The notes under the pieces are model-generated. The model made no database searches. It saw nothing but the letters and a program-made list of their open reading frames with translations, and was not told the DNA's origin. Position numbers and translations under genes: made by a program. From positions 62,001-126,000 of the forward strand of contig NZ_JAMBOP010000005.1 in NCBI RefSeq assembly GCF_023715645.1: a DNA stretch of 64,000 bases, written 5' to 3'. Numbering within the stretch: the first letter of the stretch is position 1; the number at the start of each line of letters is the position of its first letter. The stretch comes from Bacillus cytotoxicus. Its GTDB lineage: Bacteria > Bacillota > Bacilli > Bacillales > Bacillaceae_G. Below are positions 36,148 through 44,600 of this stretch, piece after piece.

Positions 36148-36939
36148 ATGACGATAGGTAAGCCTTTGAAGTTATCTCTGACTTTTCCCCCGTCCCACAC
36201 CGTGCATGCACCTTTCAATGCACACGGCGTTCCATCGATAGTGTTCTACTCACAGGTAGTTTTCTCTACTTGTTTACACTACCGACTGGTGCCCTTCGCT
36301 AAGATGTTCTTCTGCTCCGTGACACTTCCACAGCATTTCATCTGCTTTATAGCCACATTAACGCCCATCTATTATCGCTACTATGGCACCGCTGACTTTC
36401 AATTCGCTTCGCTGTACCTTCATACTCCACGAATTGAATCTCAAACGTTCCGTATCGTTTATCCCTTCTTTTGTATTCCTTAGGTGCCCTCTATACACCG
36501 GAGTTACTTCGCTCAAGTTAGATTGACCTTAACTTCTTGAGCCAACTTCGTTATTTAGGCAAAGTAACGAAGTAGCACTTGTATCTTAGGAAAATATACA
36601 AGTATTTCACTCAGACCATCCTTTGACCTACGTAAGATGGCTATGGGTAACGGTGCGTGCATAGTGAGGGTTCGTCTTCGCTCACCATAGAATACTTTTA
36701 AAGACTACCGCCTCATATCAAGGAGTGTAGGCTCCCGTCAGTAGACGACTTCACCTGGCTCTCATACAGCAAGTTATAAAGGTAATTTGCCGCATGCAGG
36801 AGTATTATAGATAGAACAGAAAGGTCATTGTTCTAATTAGGAATTTCACCTAATGTTTCAACGATACAGTTAGAATAAGGTGAAACCTTATTCCCGTAAT
36901 TTCGTGTTTAGGCAACACTTATATACGAACGTTTCGCAC
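36148..36939 (-). mobile_element. ORF-less group II intron, 792 nt, in ywqA
   Basis: On the minus strand the element begins GTGCGAAACG (group II introns start GUGYG) at 36939 and ends CCTATCGTCAT at 36148 (AY end). Domain V lies at about 36198-36231: GCCGTGTGCA, a GAAA tetraloop context, then TGCATGCACGGT. A domain VI-like helix with the branch-site region GCTTACCTATCG follows. No open frame for an intron-encoded reverse transcriptase exists, so it needs a helper in trans to move. Removing exactly this stretch joins GGC-A to AA-AGT, restoring the Walker A residues GKS in frame. Confidence 0.92.
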
Positions 36940-38383
36940 TGCCGAGTCCCATATCATCAGCTAATAACGCACCAAATCCAAGCTCTCGTAAATAGAGAAG
37001 CCACTCAACTCCTTGCTGTTGGTATGGTCGTAACGTTGCTTGTAAGGAAGTTGGCACGTTTACAGATGGAATCTCTCCAATGTGTAGCAATCTGTCGAAC
37101 AGCTTGTCATAATAATCATCGAGTTCGATTTCCATATCTGCAAATGGGTTTTCTTCCTCGATTACTTCTGTTTCAGTTCCGCCAAGTAAGTGTTGCTGCA
37201 CGACGTCTTTCATTTCAAGGCCGTATTTGTCGGCTTTCTTCATCAGCTTCTTCACTTCTTCGATAAAGGCAGGGTCAAGTCTCATCCATTGTCCGTTTAT
37301 ATGAATAAGACGTCTGTTTTGTTCAATGAGCGCGAGAAATTCGGCCTCTGATAAATTGATGCCGTTTGTAGAAATACGCCAGTCAAAATCTACGAGCGTA
37401 TTCATGCCAAAGAATGCCTGCCCTGCTTTTGCGTTATGTTTTACTTGGACACGCAGCTTTGGTTTATTTGCTTTCAAGTTTTGCCACCACGATGGTAGTA
37501 AGATATCAATACCAGCTGCTAGCAATTCATTGCTGGCTTCTGTTAAAAAGCGCCATGCTTCCGTTTCGTATAATTCACTTCGAAATAGATCATCTTCCAT
37601 TAACCAAGGGACAAGTTTGCCGAAGCCTTCTTGTGTTTCCGTAATACGTGCTTCATGCTTTAACCATTTTTTCGGCAAAGATTCCGTACCTGTATATACG
37701 TATATTCGATGAGTGCCGCGCTTTGGTGTTAATATGGTTTCGAGCTGCCACATTTCCAAATCATTCTCCGGTTCTTGGAGGCGGAGTCCAACTGCAAATG
37801 GTAGATCATCTTCAATATAGCCAATTTTACGCAGCCAATCGTTTTCATGAATGGCTGTTTCGAGCTGTCTATTCGTAAAGTCATAATGATCATATAAGCG
37901 TTTTGCCTTTTCCCATGCCTCGCCAGAACGAGTCTGATGGCGAATTGTTTCATTAATGACTTCTGAAAACAGTGTTTGCACAATTTCATCTGTTACTTCT
38001 TCATCCGCAATTTTCCAGGAAGGATGTTGCTGCCATTGTTTTATGTCTGGAAGGAAGTCTCCCGTTGTAAAAGCCTCCCACATTTTTTCTGCCATTGGCG
38101 TAAGTTCGCTAATGGATGCACTTGTTTGTAGGTTTGTAAATGAATTTACCGGCTTTTTGGCGATATATTCAAATGCTTGAGTAGCGTTTAAAATGACACC
38201 GCTCCGCTGTTCATATGTTCCTTCTTGCAGGAGTGTTCCGTAGAAAGAAGAGGAGTGCCATGTGAACGCATGTTGTTTCCAACTGCTTACAGGCAAACTA
38301 TTTCCTGCTTCATCTTCTGCCCAAAGAAACCAGTTTTGTTTCATTCGTTCGAGCCGAATGGTAATCTCAATTTGTGTTGTCAT
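36940..38383 (-). CDS. ywqA: SNF2-family helicase YwqA, 5' exon (N-terminal part)
   Basis: First exon, 481 codons plus one base. The N-terminal ~430 residues are the family-specific domain seen in YwqA (MTTQIEITIRLERMKQNWFL, later LLSEAEFLALIEQN-like region), followed by the start of the helicase core LRPYQQQGVEWLLYLRELGF and ALLADDMGLG, which stops at the P-loop. Without splicing, translation would run eleven codons into the intron and stop at 36908. The start ATG 38383 overlaps the SWIM gene by 17 bp, so the two are one operon, as ywqB-ywqA in B. subtilis. The spliced product is 918 aa. Confidence 0.93.
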
Positions 38384-39986
38384 GGATCAACTTCCCTTTC
38401 CGCAGTTCTTCTTGTAATGCTCGCAGTCGTGAGTGAGAGGAGGCAATAATCATAATGAAGGACTCCCATTCATCTGTCCGTTTGAGTTTTTTATAAAGTG
38501 TTCTTAGTTTTTTTAAATAGCGAACAGCTCTGCGGTACGATTTGCGATTTTTCTCTTCAATCGCTTGCACTGCAGCATAATGATAAAGCGGAAGAGCAGC
38601 TTCCGGTGCTTCTTTTTCAACTTCTTTTAATGCTTCTTTTAACAATTCAATGGCTTCAAATCCATATAGTAAATGAAGCTCTGTCCATGTATGATATTGC
38701 TTTTTGGCAAGTACATATTGCTCGTAGCTAGTGAAGCTATATGGCAATAATTCTTGAAGAATCATTTCATAGCCAGCTTGCTCATTCGTATGCGTTGCAT
38801 ATGTTTCATACATCACCATAAATAAGCGAACAACATCTCTCACAAAGTAAGAATCGTGCTCGGTCGTTATCGTTTCTTTCACTTGTTTGTAAGTGAAGGA
38901 CAGCCACCCTTTTGCTCGTTCCCACTGCATGGAACTTAATAAATCTTCAAGCCAATCAAAGTAAAGGCCAACAGCTTGTGGTGGCTGCGCGCTTAGTACA
39001 TCCATTGCCTCTTTATCTTTTCGCTGTAGAAAGAGAAGGTGAGCGGATGCAAGTGCCTTTGATAAAGGATGCATTTTTGTGTCAACCCGCTGCAGTTCTT
39101 CCTGTATCCAATCCGGTTCTACAAACAGCTCTCCCCATAGATGGCGATAAATAAAAAATCGCTCCTGTGTATAAGAAGGAGTAGAGAAGAAGATTGAATG
39201 CAGCATTTGAGCGATGTTCTGCAAAAATGGCTGAAGTACATCTTGAAATGGTTCAGCTTTTAAATCCTGTACAATGCTTTCCATTTTATTCACAAAGAGC
39301 CTTACAATATTAAGTGGTTGATGATAAGAATAGAGTTTATCTGCTTCAAATGTTTCAATCTCTTTCAGTAGCTTCTGAAAAGAAAAGAGTGCTGCGCTCA
39401 GCTTAAACAATTCGTGAACTGTAACAATGCGCGGTGCGTTTCGTTCCATTTTCATATAGAACTCTGTGAAAATGTTCATTAAAAAATACATTTGTTTGTA
39501 TGAAAGACGTGCGTGTTCTTTAGCAAATGTATCGTACTCAGATTCAAAGTACGGAAACCAGCTTTCATAATCTGTATCTTTAAAATCGGTCATTTGCAGC
39601 ATTTGTCGTGCTGTACGAATAGGCGGGAGCGCCGGCTTCGTTTTTTTCTTAAATAAAGTTAGAATGTCTCCTACTTGTCCAAAGCTTGAAGCTGCATACA
39701 GCAATACGGCGAGCATATGCTCACATTGCGTTGGCGAAAAGCAGTCACAGTAACTTTCAGACACGTTGCGAATTGGGATATTCACACTAAAAATGTCTCC
39801 GTCGTGCCCGATTGTTCCTGATAATGTATATCCATCGAAATCAACATTATACACAAGACCACTACGATAGAGCTGAAGTGCATTTGCTACTTGTGTTTTG
39901 TCATTTTCTTGCTGTGGGTCGAGTCCTTTCAAAAACTCATTAGCAATTTCCATAATTTCATCTTTCGTAATTGAATGTTGCAGCAT
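38367..39986 (-). CDS. ywqB: SWIM zinc finger protein YwqB
   Basis: 539 aa, ATG after GCGGAGGAAC. The SWIM motif CxCx-n-CxH reads CDCFSPTQCEHMLAVLLYAA near residues 79-95. The long C-terminal part is helical and TPR-like, with no enzyme motif. SWIM proteins are coupled to SNF2 helicases in many Firmicutes (ywqB-ywqA); together they are thought to act on DNA, but the role is not established. Overlap with ywqA indicates coupled translation. An inverted repeat (CCCCCAG ... CTGGGGG, ~40033-40073) lies just upstream of a TATAAT box for this operon. Confidence 0.87.
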   Translation of the reverse strand: MLQHSITKDEIMEIANEFLKGLDPQQENDKTQVANALQLYRSGLVYNVDFDGYTLSGTIGHDGDIFSVNIPIRNVSESYCDCFSPTQCEHMLAVLLYAASSFGQVGDILTLFKKKTKPALPPIRTARQMLQMTDFKDTDYESWFPYFESEYDTFAKEHARLSYKQMYFLMNIFTEFYMKMERNAPRIVTVHELFKLSAALFSFQKLLKEIETFEADKLYSYHQPLNIVRLFVNKMESIVQDLKAEPFQDVLQPFLQNIAQMLHSIFFSTPSYTQERFFIYRHLWGELFVEPDWIQEELQRVDTKMHPLSKALASAHLLFLQRKDKEAMDVLSAQPPQAVGLYFDWLEDLLSSMQWERAKGWLSFTYKQVKETITTEHDSYFVRDVVRLFMVMYETYATHTNEQAGYEMILQELLPYSFTSYEQYVLAKKQYHTWTELHLLYGFEAIELLKEALKEVEKEAPEAALPLYHYAAVQAIEEKNRKSYRRAVRYLKKLRTLYKKLKRTDEWESFIMIIASSHSRLRALQEELRKGKLIHDNTN

Positions 39987-40032
39987 AATGTTCCTCCGCG
40001 CAAAAGATTTCCTTCTGTTCTATTATAAGGTG

Positions 40033-40075
40033 AAACTTCCCCCAGTGGGTGGTTTTGTTCTTCCCGCTGGGGGTT
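40033..40075. promoter_or_regulatory. GC-rich inverted repeat at ywqBA promoter
   Basis: CCCCCAGTGGG and CCCGCTGGGGG arms around TGGTTTTGTTCTT lie next to a minus-strand TATAAT (about 40020-40025), placing the repeat over the -35 region. It may be an operator or a REP-like hairpin; the sequence recalls the hairpin at 30611-30672. Confidence 0.5.
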
Positions 40076-40165
40076 AGTTGAACGAACTAGGTCCTTATGG
40101 CAGTTATCTCCCGATTTTTTTCTTTTCATTCCCTTAACTTTTAATTTGGAAGAGCAGCAATGTAA

Positions 40166-40203
40166 ACAGACTACCTCTTTTAGGAAGAGGTAGTCTGTTG
40201 TTG
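40166..40203 (-). terminator. Terminator of the 104 aa hypothetical gene
   Basis: ACAGACTACCTCTT pairs with AAGAGGTAGTCTGT; one arm forms the end of the coding sequence. Confidence 0.85.
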
Positions 40204-40494
40204 TAATATGCTTTGTACATAAGGATCTTGCAAAATCATTTCGATTAAAGGAATTGTTTTATTTTTGAAGTGATGACCAGTATCGATTGGAAATGGCTTT
40301 TGACTACCAGGCTTAACGCCGTATTGTATAATTTTATATTCTACGTCTTCGCCGCGCTTTAAGATGATGAGTCTATAGCGATTATCGTCATGTTCTAATG
40401 AAAAATCAATTGCAGTTGCATCGTATGTAACGTCATCTTTATATATATACGGAGTTGGTGTGCCAATCCAGTCAACATTTGCGTTTATATTCAT
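40180..40494 (-). CDS. Conserved-looking small protein, unknown function
   Basis: 104 aa, ATG 40494 after AAGGAGGG. It begins NINANVDWIGTPTPYIYKDD and has no membrane segment or known motif; the composition suggests a small soluble alpha/beta protein. A strong ribosome binding site and a dedicated terminator make it a real gene. No family recognised. Confidence 0.75.
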   Translation of the reverse strand: MNINANVDWIGTPTPYIYKDDVTYDATAIDFSLEHDDNRYRLIILKRGEDVEYKIIQYGVKPGSQKPFPIDTGHHFKNKTIPLIEMILQDPYVQSILQQQTTSS

Positions 40495-40531
40495 ATGAAT
40501 CCCTCCTTTTTTCTATTATAAGAAAAATAAG

Positions 40532-40569
40532 AGCCAGCTCTCAAGTGATGAGAGCTGGCTCGCTTTTTT
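40532..40569 (-). terminator. Terminator of the 3D-domain gene
   Basis: AGAGCCAGCTCTCA and TGAGAGCTGGCTC form a long stem; the minus strand downstream of the 3D gene reads through it. Confidence 0.88.
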
Positions 40570-40583
40570 AGCAACAATAGTAA

Positions 40584-41459
40584 TTAGTTTAAAATTTTCA
40601 CTTTTACAGTTTTGCGTCCCCAGTTGTTTGCAGCGCTGTCAGAGCCTACTAGGACGTCGATACGATTTCCTTTAATGGCACCGCCAGTATCACCAGCAAC
40701 TGCTTCGCCGTATCCTTCTACCCAAATTTTTGATCCAAGTGGAATTACTTTCGGATCAACAGCAACCATTTTCATGTTTGGATTTGCTGTTAGGTCATGA
40801 CCCATTGCAGTTAATACACGACCACCATGTGTGCCGCCATTTTCGCTTGGGTTAGCTGTGTAAGCAGTTGCTACAACTGTTAACTCACGGCCATTAGCTG
40901 GCTCGGCTTTTGTTTCTGTAGCAGTCTGCGTTTTTTGAGCTTGAGCTGGTGCAGCTTTAGCCGGCTCAGGTGCTTGTTCTTGAGCCTTTACAACAGGTAC
41001 TTGCTCTTGTTCCTTTACGACAGGTGCATCACCTGTTAAAAAAGGAACATTTAGATAAGCCGTTTTTCCGTTATATTCAAATTGTAACCAGTCGTTTTGA
41101 ATTTGATGTGTTGTTTCGATCACATCATCTTTCTTTAATGTACCCAGAATTTCTGAGTTTGTGTTTGCATCAGCACGTACGTTTAATACGTTTGCTGTTA
41201 CATAGTAGATGTTTTTCGTAAATTCTGCGCTTACGAATCCTTCTTTACCATTTAGGTTCACTTTTAGCCAACCGTTTTCTGTATTTTTAACATCTAATTT
41301 ATTACCATCTAGTACTTTGCCTACAACTTTTGATTCAGTAGTTGGGTTTTCTCGTACGTTTAATACGTCTGTTTTAACAAATGTTTCTGCCTGTGCAGAA
41401 GAAGTGAAAATCCCAAGACCAAAAACTGCTACTGTTGCTATACCAAGTAATTTTTTCAT
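40584..41459 (-). CDS. Exported SH3/3D-domain cell wall protein (YocH-like)
   Basis: 291 aa. ATG 41459 is seven bases after GGAGG; upstream in-frame codons are leader. The signal peptide ends SSAQAE. Two bacterial SH3 domains follow (TDVLNVRENPTTESKVVGKV and TANVLNVRADANTNSEILGT), then a Q/A/P/E-rich linker and the C-terminal 3D domain TVVATAYTANPSENGGTHGG with the three Asp of VAGDTGGAIKGNRIDVLVG. 3D domains resemble MltA lytic transglycosylases; YocH is a muralytic autolysin. It acts in the wall during growth. Confidence 0.9.
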   Translation of the reverse strand: MKKLLGIATVAVFGLGIFTSSAQAETFVKTDVLNVRENPTTESKVVGKVLDGNKLDVKNTENGWLKVNLNGKEGFVSAEFTKNIYYVTANVLNVRADANTNSEILGTLKKDDVIETTHQIQNDWLQFEYNGKTAYLNVPFLTGDAPVVKEQEQVPVVKAQEQAPEPAKAAPAQAQKTQTATETKAEPANGRELTVVATAYTANPSENGGTHGGRVLTAMGHDLTANPNMKMVAVDPKVIPLGSKIWVEGYGEAVAGDTGGAIKGNRIDVLVGSDSAANNWGRKTVKVKILN

Positions 41460-41574
41460 GAATAGCCTCCAATGCTTTTGTTTTCGTGTTCTCATTATAG
41501 CAACAGATTTTTTGAGAAAATGGGAAATCACACAATTACAAACCATTCGTAACAGTTCATTAATAATTTGTAAT

Positions 41575-41727
41575 ATGAAAAGAAGTATAAAGAAAACGCT
41601 TTTTTCTTATGTTTTAAAGGATTCTATTACATCTTTAAGGATTAGAAAAGCGAAATATGATGTTGCAAAGCGGTTAATCGTGTTTCACTCATATTACAAA
41701 GCCATTATGGAAGTGTTGCATAAATAA
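41575..41727 (+). CDS. Possible 50 aa basic peptide
   Basis: The open frame MKRSIKKTLFSYVLKDSITS onward is basic and ends HSYYKAIMEVLHK. It lies divergent from the 3D-domain gene. No ribosome binding site is visible before the ATG, so support is weak. Confidence 0.25.
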   Translation: MKRSIKKTLFSYVLKDSITSLRIRKAKYDVAKRLIVFHSYYKAIMEVLHK

Positions 41728-42034
41728 AGGATTTTATTAATTTACAAGCAATATGGTTATAAAAATATAACTTATTTGTGTTGTTTTTTACAATTTATGG
41801 CCCAATTTTAAGAAAAATTATCATTTAATTGTTACAAAAAAGGAGGCTGTAATAGAACAAATTAGGCTTGTTTCACGTCTGTAATAGTATGTGAGAAGGG
41901 GTTGGTTCATAATATTTCTCTATATATAAGTTGAAAGAACGATATAAAAACCTCTTTCCTTTTAGAGGAGGACAAGAGTATGTTGCCGCGCATAGCAGTA
42001 TTGTCAAAAAAGGAAATGGGTTTCTATAGATAAA

Positions 42035-42365
42035 TCCAACTTGACGTTCCAACAGACAAATCGCCGCTATGCTAAACAAAAAGTAACCTGTTACTTTCTT
42101 CCTCTCTTTGCTTGAACATCGCATGTGGCAGAAAAAGGCCCTGACCGCTGCCACGCATGGCCAGACGCTCTCGCCCACCTAAAAAGAACAGGTTTTTATG
42201 TCAGGCATAACGTTCCAACAGACAAATCGCCGCTATGCTAAACAAAAAGTAACCCGCTACTTTTTTCCTCTCTTTGTTTGCACATCGCATGTGGCAGAAA
42301 AGGGATCTGACCGCTTCTATGCATGGCCAGACGCTCTCGCCCATCTAAAAAGAGCAGGTTTTTAC
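42035..42365 (+). repeat. Two tandem bcr-like repeat copies, period 166 bp
   Basis: GTTCCAACAGACAAATCGCC occurs near 42045 and 42211 and each copy continues with CATGTGGCAGAAAAGG-like and GGCCAGACGCTCTCGCCC. Confidence 0.88.
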
Positions 42366-42394
42366 AAAGACATTTATATAAATGTCTTTGTAAA
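42361..42394. repeat. 34 bp perfect palindrome
   Basis: TTTACAAAGACATTTA and its exact inverse meet around a central TA. It abuts the end of the tandem bcr-like copies. Confidence 0.85.
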
Positions 42395-42483
42395 ATACCG
42401 TTTATGATTGCAAATGAGGAAGTATCATTAGGCATGGAATATTTAATTTTGTATGATATTGACAAAAATTTGTCGAAAATGTG

Positions 42484-42532
42484 TTGTTACTTCTTTCTAA
42501 ATGTGTTATATTATTTCCTGTAAGCGATTACA
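42484..42532 (+). promoter_or_regulatory. Promoter with downstream CcpA cre site
   Basis: TTGTTA, 17 bp, TATATT (42507-42512), then TGTAAGCGATTACA at 42519-42532, which fits the cre consensus TGWNANCGNTNWCA fully. Position around the transcription start predicts catabolite repression of the small gene at 42573. Confidence 0.7.
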
Positions 42533-42572
42533 ACCAAAGTTTCATGGCAATTAAGGGAGGACATCAAGAATA

Positions 42573-42707
42573 ATGAAACGTTACGAACGAAAGTGGAAAC
42601 ATATTTGTTTAAAGCGTGCTACGCAACGAACGGTACATGAAAACGCAGAGCAGAAAATAGAGAAAACTATAGAAGAGCAAGAAAAGCAACTTGTCTCGCA
42701 AAAGTAG
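42573..42707 (+). CDS. 44 aa charged small protein under cre-type promoter
   Basis: ATG 42573 follows AAGGGAGG by 12 bases. The product begins MKRYERKWKHICLKRATQRT and ends in a Glu/Lys/Gln-rich helix (EKTIEEQEKQLVSQK). It has its own promoter, a cre site and a terminator at 42820-42862, so it is probably expressed. No family is recognised. The leader-to-terminator length also allows an RNA role. Confidence 0.6.
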   Translation: MKRYERKWKHICLKRATQRTVHENAEQKIEKTIEEQEKQLVSQK

Positions 42708-42819
42708 TGTCCACTTTTTTTCGTACATATAATAAGAAAGTATTACGTTCATTGGGGGATGGGCGTGAAGTAACTTTCAACTAAGGGGTATTAGTTCGAT
42801 ATATAAGTTTTATGGTTAA

Positions 42820-42862
42820 AATAAGCGCAGAGCATACGGCCGCTCTGTGCTTATTTTTTTTA
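42820..42862 (+). terminator. Terminator downstream of 44 aa gene
   Basis: AAGCGCAGAGC and GCTCTGTGCTT stem, then a run of eight T bases. Confidence 0.9.
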
Positions 42863-42884
42863 CTTATTGAGTCTTTCTATATAT

Positions 42885-43015
42885 AAGTTCAAAAAACGGT
42901 AGAAAAACCTTTTTCTTTTTTAGGGGAGGACGAGAGCATCTGGCCGTGCATAGTAGCGGTCATATTGTATTCTGCATAGCAGAGGTTTGTATGTTAGTAA
43001 ATCAAAATGAATGTA
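42885..43015 (-). repeat. bcr-like repeat copy, minus orientation
   Basis: AGGGGAGGACGAGAGCATCT, GGCCGTGCATAGTAGCGGTC and GTATTCTGCATAGCAGAGG are the inverse of the usual core. It appears to lack the middle part. Confidence 0.75.
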
Positions 43016-43038
43016 TATAGATAAGAAAGAATTGTAAA

Positions 43039-43082
43039 TAAAAAATCCATCTTAAGTGAGAAATGACTTAAGATGGATTTTG
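43039..43082 (-). terminator. Terminator of nupC
   Basis: AAAAATCCATCTTAAGT and ACTTAAGATGGATTTT form a 16 bp stem just past the nupC stop. Confidence 0.9.
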
Positions 43083-43090
43083 TTAATTTA

Positions 43091-44299
43091 TTAGAACATC
43101 ATGCCTGCTACAGCGGCGTTTAAGAAGTTTGCTAATGTACCTGCAATTACCGCTTTAATTCCCAGTTGTGCAATTTGTTGACGGCGTGAAGGTGCAAGTG
43201 TACCTGTCACACCTAATTGAATCGCAATAGATGAGAAGTTTGCGAATCCGCAAATTGCAAACGCTAAAATGATGTTTGTTTTGTCAGAAAGCTCTCCCAT
43301 ATGCTTAGCTAAGTTTCCGTATGCAACGAATTCATTTACTGCAAGCTTTTGGCCAATGTAACCAGCTGCTTGAATCGCTTCATGCGGTGAAACTCCGATT
43401 AGTATAGCGAATGGAGAAAGGATGTAACCCAAAATTAAATCAAGGCTTAGTTTAATATGGAACCAAGAACCGACCCATCCTAGTAGACCGTTTAATACAG
43501 CGATTAACGCGATAAATGCCATAAGCATTGCTGCAACGTTAATAACAAGCTGCATCCCTTCAGATGCACCGCGTGCTGCTGCATCAATAACGTTTGCATC
43601 TGTACGCTCTGTAGAAAGCTCTACATCGTTATTTACTTCTTCTGTTTCAGGCATCATTAATTTTGCAATTAGTAAGCTTGAAGGTGCAGCCATAATAGCA
43701 GCTGCAAGTAAGTGTTCAAGTGGAATTCCCATTGCCGCATAACCAACAAGAACCGATCCGGCAACAGATGTCATGCCGCTAACCATAATAGCGAAGAATT
43801 CACTATTTGTTACGCGATCTAAGTAAGGTTTAATTAAAATCGGTGCTTCCGATTGTCCTAAGAAAACAGTTGTAACAGCATTTAAGCTTTCTGTTTTTGA
43901 AGTTCCAAGAAGTTTGCTTAACCCGCCGCCAATAATTGTAATAAACCATTGCATAATACCAAAATAATATAATACGGCTACGAGTGCGCTAATAAATACA
44001 ATTGGAAGTAATGCTTGAATAATAAAGACGAAGCCCCAAGGCCCTTTTGGGTTAGCTAAACCACCGACAACGAATTGAATTCCTTCATAAGAGAAATTAA
44101 TAAGACTTTGTACGCCATCAGCAGCATGCTTTAAGCCCGCTTTTCCTGCGCCCCATCTTAAAACGATGAAAGAGAAAGTCATTTGAAGTGCAAGCGCAAT
44201 TGAAATTGTGCGCCAATTAATAGCTTTGCGATTGGAAGACAGTAAAATTGCAATTACTAAAACTCCAAGCACGCCGCCAATTCCCCATAAAACATTCAT
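43091..44299 (-). CDS. nupC: NupC-family nucleoside:cation symporter
   Basis: 402 aa, ATG after GAGGAGATTTACAAGC. It has the concentrative nucleoside transporter layout: N-terminal helices, gating region GIMQWFITIIGGGLSKLLG, FLGQSEAPILIKPYL (re-entrant substrate motif), SVAGSVLVGYAAMGIP, and the C-terminal ALCGFANFSS-like AICGFANFSSIAIQLGVTGT. It imports nucleosides with protons or sodium. It is monocistronic, with a terminator behind and a ~250 bp gap with a partial repeat copy before it. Confidence 0.95.
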   Translation of the reverse strand: MNVLWGIGGVLGVLVIAILLSSNRKAINWRTISIALALQMTFSFIVLRWGAGKAGLKHAADGVQSLINFSYEGIQFVVGGLANPKGPWGFVFIIQALLPIVFISALVAVLYYFGIMQWFITIIGGGLSKLLGTSKTESLNAVTTVFLGQSEAPILIKPYLDRVTNSEFFAIMVSGMTSVAGSVLVGYAAMGIPLEHLLAAAIMAAPSSLLIAKLMMPETEEVNNDVELSTERTDANVIDAAARGASEGMQLVINVAAMLMAFIALIAVLNGLLGWVGSWFHIKLSLDLILGYILSPFAILIGVSPHEAIQAAGYIGQKLAVNEFVAYGNLAKHMGELSDKTNIILAFAICGFANFSSIAIQLGVTGTLAPSRRQQIAQLGIKAVIAGTLANFLNAAVAGMMF

Positions 44300-44439
44300 G
44301 CTTGTAAATCTCCTCTCTAAACTTTCGAAATATTACAAATAGTAGAATTTCCTCGCTTCTTTGAAAACATTATCTTATGTAACTTATCATACCAGACATC
44401 AGAGGTCAAACGTCTATAAAAAGTCAGAATAGGAAAACA

Positions 44440-44545
44440 ATAATTGGAGAAAGCGCACTATGTAAAGCTGTTTTACAATCGCTACTATGCATGGCCAGAC
44501 GCTCACACCCATCCAAAAAAGAACAAGTTTTTATGTCGTTTTTTA
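44440..44545 (+). repeat. Partial bcr-like repeat copy
   Basis: Only the right half is present: CTATGCATGGCCAGACGCTC, CATCCAAAAAAGAACAAG and the T-rich tail. Confidence 0.7.
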
Positions 44546-44557
44546 ATTTATGTAAAA

Positions 44558-44594
44558 CAAAAGAGCCTTCTAGTAATCTAGAAGGCTCTTAAAC
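44558..44594 (-). terminator. Terminator of the NlpC/P60 gene
   Basis: AAGAGCCTTCTAG and CTAGAAGGCTCTT stem within 10 bp of the stop. Confidence 0.9.
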
Positions 44595-44600
44595 TATTAA

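Larger units (their letters stand above)
41728..42572 (+). other. Repeat-filled gap with palindrome
   Basis: It holds a minus-oriented partial bcr-like copy (~41920-42010), two plus-oriented tandem copies (~42035-42365, period 166 bp), a 34 bp perfect palindrome at 42361-42394, and the promoter and cre site of the following small gene. No gene is seen. Confidence 0.7.

Noticed and set aside
36148-36483. Open frames inside the intron as coding sequence
   Set aside because: They overlap structured intron RNA domains including domain V, have no ribosome binding sites and do not resemble reverse transcriptase or maturase.
34835-38383. Calling ywqA a frameshifted or insertion-inactivated pseudogene
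   Set aside because: The interrupting 792 nt have group II intron ends and domain V in the gene's orientation, and their removal restores the frame and the P-loop exactly.
36880-38449. Several plus-strand open frames opposite ywqA
   Set aside because: They are antisense shadows of the helicase exon with no start context.
34835-39986. SNF2 helicase plus SWIM protein as a defence system
   Set aside because: This pair matches the ywqB-ywqA operon common in Bacillus chromosomes. No nuclease, methylase or other defence partner is nearby.
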